Origin: Bog-473 sp035551835
GTDB taxonomy: Bacteria > Actinomycetota > Acidimicrobiia > Acidimicrobiales > RAAP-2
Assembly (NCBI GenBank): GCA_035551835.1
Contig: DASZMN010000105.1
Span: forward strand, 1 to 64,000
Length of the DNA: 64,000 nucleotides
Direction: 5' to 3'
Positions 59,314 through 64,000 of this stretch are shown here, piece by piece. Every line of letters begins with the position of its first letter. Within the stretch, counting starts at the first letter, position 1. The translations under genes were made by a program, and so were the position numbers. The notes beneath the pieces were generated by a model. The model did no database searches and was not told the DNA's origin. It saw nothing but the letters and a program-made list of their open reading frames with translations.

Positions 59314-60399
59314 GTGTCCTATCGCGTCGTGCAATGGGCGACCGGCAACGTCGGCCGGGCCGCCATCGTGGGGGTCTTGGACCACCCGGACCTCGAGCTT
59401 GCCGGCTGCTGGGTGCACTCGGCAGACAAGGACGGTGCGGACGTGGGAAGCCTGGTGGGCCGCGCCCCCGTCGGCATCACGGCCACTCGCGACATCGACG
59501 CCCTGGTGGCGCTCGACGCCGACTGCGTCGTCTACAGCCCGATCTTCGCCGACGTCGACGTCGTGACCCGCCTCCTGCAGTCGGGCAAGAACTTGGTCAC
59601 GCCGCTCGGCTGGTTCTATCCGCCCACCGACGAGCGCGCCCGGCTCGACGCCGTGTGCCGCGCCGCCGGCGTCACGTTGCACGGCACGGGCATCCACCCC
59701 GGCGGCATCACCGAGCGCTTCCCGCTCATGGTCTCGGCCCTCTCGGGCTCGATCACGCGCGTGCGGGCCGAGGAGTTCTCCGACATCCGCACCTACGGGG
59801 CGCCCGACGTAATCTCGGACTGGATGCTGTTCGGCACGACGCCCGAGGCGGCGCGCCAGAGCATCATGGCCGACGCGCTCGGCGCCGGATTCGGCCAGTC
59901 GGTGCGGATGGTGGCCGACGAGCTCGGCTTCGATCTCGACCCCGAGCTGCGGACGACGCACGAGATGGCGGTCGCCACGGCGCCGATCGACTCACCCATC
60001 GGGCCGATCGCGCCCGGCCTGGTCGCCGCGCAGCGCTTCCGCTGGGAGGGCTTGGTCGGCGGCGAGCCGGTCGTGACGGCCGCCGTCAACTGGTTGATGG
60101 GCGAGGAGCACCTCGAGCCGCCCTGGCGCTTCGGCCCCGACGGCGAGCACTTCGAGGTCGAGATCACCGGCGACCCCGACTGCCTGGTCACGTTCCGCAA
60201 GCTCCACCCCGCGTCGATCGAGCAAGGCCTGGCGCGCAACCCGGGCGTGGTCGCCACGGCGATGCACTGCGTCAACGCGGTCCCCTACGTGTGCGCCGCC
60301 GAGCCGGGCCTGCGCACCTACCTCGAGATGCCGCTGGTTGCGGGGCGGGCCAAGCGAGCGGGCCCGCCCGGAGGTCCCCCGCTCAGTCCGTTGCGCTGA
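59314..60399 (+). CDS. DapB-fold NAD(P)-dependent dehydrogenase (paralogue)
   Basis: 361-residue paralogue of the protein at 45378-46442, with nearly the same opening (SYRVVQWATGNVGRAAIVGVLDHPDLELAG) and domain layout. GTG start at 59314 with GAGGGGGTGAG upstream. It diverges from the collapsed SnoaL gene and overlaps the convergent aldo/keto reductase gene by 17 bases. The C-terminal half differs more from its paralogue than the N-terminal cofactor domain, suggesting a different substrate. Confidence 0.8.
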   Translation: MSYRVVQWATGNVGRAAIVGVLDHPDLELAGCWVHSADKDGADVGSLVGRAPVGITATRDIDALVALDADCVVYSPIFADVDVVTRLLQSGKNLVTPLGWFYPPTDERARLDAVCRAAGVTLHGTGIHPGGITERFPLMVSALSGSITRVRAEEFSDIRTYGAPDVISDWMLFGTTPEAARQSIMADALGAGFGQSVRMVADELGFDLDPELRTTHEMAVATAPIDSPIGPIAPGLVAAQRFRWEGLVGGEPVVTAAVNWLMGEEHLEPPWRFGPDGEHFEVEITGDPDCLVTFRKLHPASIEQGLARNPGVVATAMHCVNAVPYVCAAEPGLRTYLEMPLVAGRAKRAGPPGGPPLSPLR

Positions 60400-61462
60400 T
60401 GGCGTCGAGGAGGCCGCGCGGCTTCATCGACGGCTCGAGCGGGCGGCGGCGCAGGGACTTGTCGGCGATGGCCGCCGGCACCCAACCGACGTCGGTCTCG
60501 TTGAGGTCGACGCCGGGCGCCACGATCTCGTCGATCCGGTCGAGCACGTCGGGTCCGAGCCGCAGCTCGAGCGCCGGCAGCTGCGACTCGAGATGGTCCA
60601 TGGTGCGCGGCCCGATGATCGGGCACGTCACGCCGGGATGTGCCAGCACGAACCCCAGCGCGAGCTCGATGAGCGACAGCCCGGCCGAATCCGCCAGCGC
60701 GCTCAGCTGGTCGACCGCCTCGACCTTGGCCCGGTTGCCGGGGATCTCCAGGTCGTAGTGGTGGGGCAGAAAGCCGGCCCGGCGGCTGGTGTTCGCCTTG
60801 CCCGACCCGAACGACCCCGACAGCCAGCCCCCGGCGAGAGGGCTCCACGACAGCACGCCCATCCCGTAGCGCTGGCACGTCGGCAGCACGTCCTTCTCGA
60901 TGCTGCGCACCAGGATGGAGTACGGCGGCTGCTCGGTGACGAAGCGCTCGCGGGCGCGCCGCTCGGCCACCCACTGCGCCTCGACCACTTCGTGCGCCGG
61001 GAACGTCGAGCTGCCGAAGGAGCGGATCTTCCCGGCGCGCACCAGGTCGGTGAGCGCGCCGAGCGTCTCGTCGATGTCGGTCTCGGGTGACGGACGGTGG
61101 ACCTGGTAGAGGTCGATGTAGTCGACGCCGAGACGGCGCAGACTGTTGTCGCACGCGGTCATGATCCAGCGCCGTGAATTCCCCTGGGCGTTGGGGTCCT
61201 GGCCCATCTGGCCGTGGACCTTCGTCGCCAGCACGACGCGGTGACGCTTGGTCTGCGCCAGCGCCTTGCCCACGATCTCCTCGGATTCGCCGAACGAGTA
61301 GACGTCCGCGGTGTCGACGAAGTTGAGGCCGGCGTCGAGCGCGGCATGGATGATGCGGATGCTGTCGTCGTGGTCGGTGTTGCCGAACGACCCGAACATC
61401 ATCGCCCCCAAGCACAGGGGGCTGACCTTGAGGCCGGTCCGGCCGAGGGTGCGGTACTCCAT
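60383..61462 (-). CDS. aldo/keto reductase
   Basis: NADPH-dependent carbonyl reductase of 359 residues. The catalytic tetrad is visible: Asp and Tyr in NFVDTADVYSFGESEE, Lys in VLATKVHGQ, and His in DLYQVHRPSPETD. The NADPH-binding C-terminus (HPGVTCPIIGPRTMDHLESQL) is standard. It resembles the YajO/Tas-like AKR group. Start ATG 61462 has TAAGGT 7 nt upstream and no ribosome-binding site, so it is probably leaderless. Confidence 0.92.
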   Translation of the reverse strand: MEYRTLGRTGLKVSPLCLGAMMFGSFGNTDHDDSIRIIHAALDAGLNFVDTADVYSFGESEEIVGKALAQTKRHRVVLATKVHGQMGQDPNAQGNSRRWIMTACDNSLRRLGVDYIDLYQVHRPSPETDIDETLGALTDLVRAGKIRSFGSSTFPAHEVVEAQWVAERRARERFVTEQPPYSILVRSIEKDVLPTCQRYGMGVLSWSPLAGGWLSGSFGSGKANTSRRAGFLPHHYDLEIPGNRAKVEAVDQLSALADSAGLSLIELALGFVLAHPGVTCPIIGPRTMDHLESQLPALELRLGPDVLDRIDEIVAPGVDLNETDVGWVPAAIADKSLRRRPLEPSMKPRGLLDAISATD

Positions 61463-61469
61463 CGCGCCG

Positions 61470-61475
61470 ACCTTA
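61470..61475 (-). promoter_or_regulatory. candidate -10 element (TAAGGT), leaderless start
   Basis: On the minus strand TAAGGT ends 7 nt before the ATG at 61462 with no Shine-Dalgarno sequence. It lies in the 48-bp spacer after the questin-oxidase-like gene. Confidence 0.45.
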
Positions 61476-61510
61476 GCCAGGGGCCTGGCGGCCCGCCCCG
61501 CGCCCCCGCC

Positions 61511-62554
61511 TCAGCCGGCGAATCGGGTGCCGGCGTCGGCCGCCGCCGCCAGGAGGACCGGATCGCCGCTCCGGGCGAAGCTGCGCAGGGCCGCCTCCGT
61601 CAACTTGATGGCGTGCTCGTCACCCGAGGCCAGCGCGCGATCGACCAGCGCGTCAACCGATGGCGGCGTCGTCGTCGCGGCGACGTCGCGCGTGCGATCG
61701 ATGCCGTAGGCGACGTGGAGGGCGGCGACGGCCTGCCACACGTAGCCGAGCGCGGCGTCGCGGTCCTCGACGGCCAACCACGGGAGGACGAGCTCGCAGG
61801 CCAACGGCGACGTCACCGCGTGCAGCAGCCCGATCGCCACGCCGTCGTCGGCGTTGCGGAGGTAGGCCAGCGCACCGCCCGACGCCAGTTGGTCGAGCAG
61901 CTCGACCGGTCCACCGGTCCAGCCCAGCGACGCGACCGCCTGCTCGAACTCGTCGGCGATCGCGCCCACCTGGACCACCATGTCGCTGATCAACAGGTGG
62001 CGGGGCGCGTCCTCGGGCAAGTAGGGCAGATCGGCCAGGGCGGCGGCGGCGCCCTCGTGCCCGATCAGCAAGGGTGGGCCTGGCAGCTCCCGGTAGCTCG
62101 AGGCCCAGAACGCCAGGCCGATGGCCAGTTCGAGGCGGCGCGCCGGCGTGTCGGCCGCCACCAGGGCGCGCACCGCGTGGGCGGTGCGGATGAGGCCGTG
62201 GGCGGCGGCCCCGATCGTGCCCGGCAACAGCCGGGGCGCCCATTCGCCGACCACGGCGACGGGCGGCCGGTCGGCCACCTCCCGCTCGAACAGGGCCAGC
62301 CAGTCGGGGAAGTGCGCCTCTTCGCCCAGCGCGGCCGGCCAGTCCGCCTCGGACAGGGGCCGGTCTGCCGGCGGGGGGGCCGGCTCGAGGCGCTTGCGGT
62401 ACTGCTCGACCCAGGCGGCGATGGCGTCCCCGCGCCCCAGGTGGGCGAGGGCTTCCGCGGCCATGGGCCCGTGGTTGGCGAGCCCCAGCGATCCGTAGCT
62501 CGGCGCCGTGGCCGCGAACACGGTCAAGGCGTCGTCGAGGGCTGACGACTCCAT
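61511..62554 (-). CDS. questin oxidase-like family protein
   Basis: 347-residue all-helical protein of the questin oxidase/DUF4243 group, recognised by the opening SYGSLGLANHGPMAAEALAHLGRGDAIAAWVEQYRKRL and repeated His-containing helices (GTIGAAAHGLIRTAHAVRAL, LLHAVTSPLACELVLPWL, AALHVAYGIDR). Fungal members catalyse Baeyer-Villiger-like ring opening of anthraquinones; bacterial members are uncharacterised. ATG 62554 diverges from a CoA transferase gene. Confidence 0.8.
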   Translation of the reverse strand: MESSALDDALTVFAATAPSYGSLGLANHGPMAAEALAHLGRGDAIAAWVEQYRKRLEPAPPPADRPLSEADWPAALGEEAHFPDWLALFEREVADRPPVAVVGEWAPRLLPGTIGAAAHGLIRTAHAVRALVAADTPARRLELAIGLAFWASSYRELPGPPLLIGHEGAAAALADLPYLPEDAPRHLLISDMVVQVGAIADEFEQAVASLGWTGGPVELLDQLASGGALAYLRNADDGVAIGLLHAVTSPLACELVLPWLAVEDRDAALGYVWQAVAALHVAYGIDRTRDVAATTTPPSVDALVDRALASGDEHAIKLTEAALRSFARSGDPVLLAAAADAGTRFAG

Positions 62555-62634
62555 CGCCCCAGTATGACGAGACGGAGGCGGCGGCGCCCGGGGCGGCGAC
62601 CGCTACGATCCGGCCTTCACGGACGGGAGGTGCG

Positions 62635-63876
62635 ATGGCGACGACGCCGCCGCTGCATGGGTTGCGGATCATCGAGTGCTCGGCTCTGGGGCCGGCGGCC
62701 ATCACCACCTCCCTGGTCGACCTGGGCGCCGACGTGATCAAGGTCGAGCCGCCGGCCGGCGACTACATCCGCGAGATGACCTGGCCCATCGTCGAGGGCG
62801 TCTCGCTCATGCACCTGCACCTGAACCGCGGCAAGCGGTCCATCGCGCTCGACCTCCGCACCGATGCGGGAACGACGATCCTCAAGGAGCTGGCGGCGAC
62901 CGCCGACGTGGTCATCGAGGCGATGCGGCCGGGCTCGCTGGAGCGGCGCGGCGTGGGCTACGACGTCCTTCGGGCGATCAACCCAAAGATCGTCTTTTGC
63001 ACCATCTCGGGCTACGGCATGACCGGCCCGTACCGCGACTACCCGAGCCACGGCGTGGCCTACGACACCTGGGCCGGCATCGTGAACGTGGCCACCGACG
63101 ACGAGGGGTTCACGTACATCCCCGAGCACGTCTCGATCGGCATCAACGCCGCCCCCCTCTTCGGCGCGCTGGGGGTCCTGGCCGCGGTGATCCGGGCGCG
63201 CTCGACCGGGGAGAGCTCCTACATCGACCTCGCCCAGTCCGACGCGGCCGCCGCCATGGACTGGTACCGCTCGGAGACCTGGCGGGCCTACGACCGCCCC
63301 GATTCAGAGGTCACCGGCAACAAGGCCGACGGCTACGAGCGGCGGGCCCCGGGCACGGCGGGCATGGTCGAGGGGGTGCGCTATCAGGTCTACGAGACGG
63401 CGGACCACCGACACGTGCTCTTCATGGCGTCCGAACAGGCGTTCTGGAAGAACTTCTGCGAGGGCGTCGACCGCGCCGACCTCTTCGAACGCTGGCCGGG
63501 CTCGAAGTACGCCGACCACGCGCGGGGCAACCGCGAGCTCCGGGGCGAGCTGCGCGCCATCTTCGCGACCAAGACAGCGCAGGAGTGGCTCGAGTTCGGT
63601 GGTGCGGTGAACACGCCGATCGCGCCGGTGAACACGCCCAAGACCCTGCTCGACGACCCGCAGTTCGCCGACCGGTTGCCGCTGCTGCCCCGCAGCGAGC
63701 TGGGCGCCGATCAGTTGTTCACACCGCTGCACTTCCTCGGCGAGGACCTCCCGCACCCGGCCAAGGCGCCGACGGCCGGCCAGCACACCGAGGACGTCTT
63801 GCGCTCGGTGCTGGACTACGACGACAATCAGATCGCCTCAGCCCGCGCCGGGGGGGCATTCGGGGCCGACGCGTAG
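62635..63876 (+). CDS. CaiB/BaiF family CoA transferase
   Basis: Family III CoA transferase of 413 residues: GLRIIECSALGPAAITTSLVDLGADVIKVE, LNRGKRSIALDLRTDAG, the interlocked-dimer block ISGYGMTGPYRDYPSHGVAYD, and the catalytic Asp in YIDLAQSDAAAAMDW. It lacks the GHDIDYLA racemase wording of the paralogue at 19127, so CoA transfer is more likely here. GGGAGG precedes the ATG, and TACGAT at 62602-62607 could be a -10. A dehydrogenase gene follows in the same direction. Confidence 0.87.
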   Translation: MATTPPLHGLRIIECSALGPAAITTSLVDLGADVIKVEPPAGDYIREMTWPIVEGVSLMHLHLNRGKRSIALDLRTDAGTTILKELAATADVVIEAMRPGSLERRGVGYDVLRAINPKIVFCTISGYGMTGPYRDYPSHGVAYDTWAGIVNVATDDEGFTYIPEHVSIGINAAPLFGALGVLAAVIRARSTGESSYIDLAQSDAAAAMDWYRSETWRAYDRPDSEVTGNKADGYERRAPGTAGMVEGVRYQVYETADHRHVLFMASEQAFWKNFCEGVDRADLFERWPGSKYADHARGNRELRGELRAIFATKTAQEWLEFGGAVNTPIAPVNTPKTLLDDPQFADRLPLLPRSELGADQLFTPLHFLGEDLPHPAKAPTAGQHTEDVLRSVLDYDDNQIASARAGGAFGADA

Positions 63877-63904
63877 GCGGCGCGATTGGCGAGGGGAGTG
63901 CGAG

Positions 63905-64000
63905 ATGGACAAGGTCCGGCTTGGCGTGCTGGGTGCCGGCAACATCGCGGCCATGAACGTCCGGGGCTACCTGGAGGATCCACGCTGCGACGTCGTCGCC
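63905..64000 (+). CDS. Gfo/Idh/MocA-family dehydrogenase (partial, cut by window edge)
   Basis: Only the first 32 codons are in the window. They read DKVRLGVLGAGNIAAMNVRG, the Rossmann GxGxxA nucleotide-binding opening of Gfo/Idh/MocA oxidoreductases. GAGGGGAG lies before the ATG. It is 28 bases downstream of the CoA transferase gene and likely co-transcribed. Confidence 0.75.
   Translation, partial: MDKVRLGVLGAGNIAAMNVRGYLEDPRCDVVA

Noticed and set aside
1..64000. CRISPR arrays, tRNA/rRNA genes, insertion sequences, prophage or conjugation genes
   Set aside because: I looked for regular repeat-spacer units, tRNA T-arms, transposases and integrases and found none.

Overview
The window is very GC-rich (close to 70% by eye), almost wholly coding, and packed with start/stop overlaps (ATGA, TGATG, GTGA). 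Several convergent gene pairs overlap or end within a few bases of each other. The gene content points to an actinobacterium, most likely an Acidimicrobiia-type lineage. The evidence is a type 2 IleS, a DUF3052 protein, luciferase-like (LLM, probably F420-dependent) oxidoreductases, an ECF42 sigma factor with its YCII partner, an ImuA'-ImuB-DnaE2 mutasome under an actinobacterial LexA box, CydABDC, and many CoA-dependent lipid or steroid-type catabolic genes. The phylum is confident; the class is inference. No tRNA, rRNA, CRISPR array, insertion sequence or phage gene was seen.

Layout. 0-16 kb: ileS, a shortened GNAT gene, a MetF-like protein, HAD phosphatases, glutathione peroxidase, a quinone-oxidoreductase-like enzyme, a thiolase/DUF35/SnoaL/LLM operon, an FMN hydroxyacid oxidase with an acyl-CoA synthetase, signal peptidase I, DUF3052, a methyltransferase. 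16-27 kb: a five-gene leftward acyl-CoA operon (two acyl-CoA dehydrogenases, two MaoC-fold proteins, a racemase-like CoA-transferase family protein), two adjacent class III nucleotide cyclases, and a rightward HMG-CoA-synthase-like/DUF35 fusion plus thiolase. Two copies of the same palindromic operator flank the cyclase pair and sit in front of the lipid genes. 27-34 kb: alanine dehydrogenase and an aminoaldehyde dehydrogenase diverge from an Lrp/AsnC regulator, an aminotransferase and an amine oxidase; this looks like amine or polyamine catabolism with alanine recycling. 34-44 kb: cobQ, a nucleobase permease, a phosphoribosyltransferase, then cydDCAB. 44.2-44.4 kb: the only intergenic region above 300 bp, holding a candidate structured RNA closed by a 14-bp perfect stem. 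44.5-48.5 kb: SDR, DapB-fold dehydrogenase, EthD protein, YCII + ECF42 sigma. 48.6-54.6 kb: dnaE2, imuB, imuA' and a divergent SRAP (YedK/HMCES) gene, an SOS repair block. 54.6-64 kb: Tat-exported phosphoesterase, secreted SGNH lipase, ABM protein, amidohydrolase, a collapsed SnoaL protein, a second DapB-fold dehydrogenase, aldo/keto reductase, questin-oxidase-like protein, CoA transferase, and the start of a Gfo/Idh/MocA gene cut by the window edge.

The strongest leads are (i) the twin operators around a cyclase pair in which one enzyme has all catalytic residues and the other, fused to DUF1707 and LiaF-like domains, has lost two; (ii) the structured element upstream of the SDR gene; (iii) a recurring leaderless promoter pattern (TANNNT, 6-8 nt, start codon) at seven genes, one with the LexA box on the start codon; and (iv) several proteins that look internally deleted (GNAT, ImuB, SnoaL).
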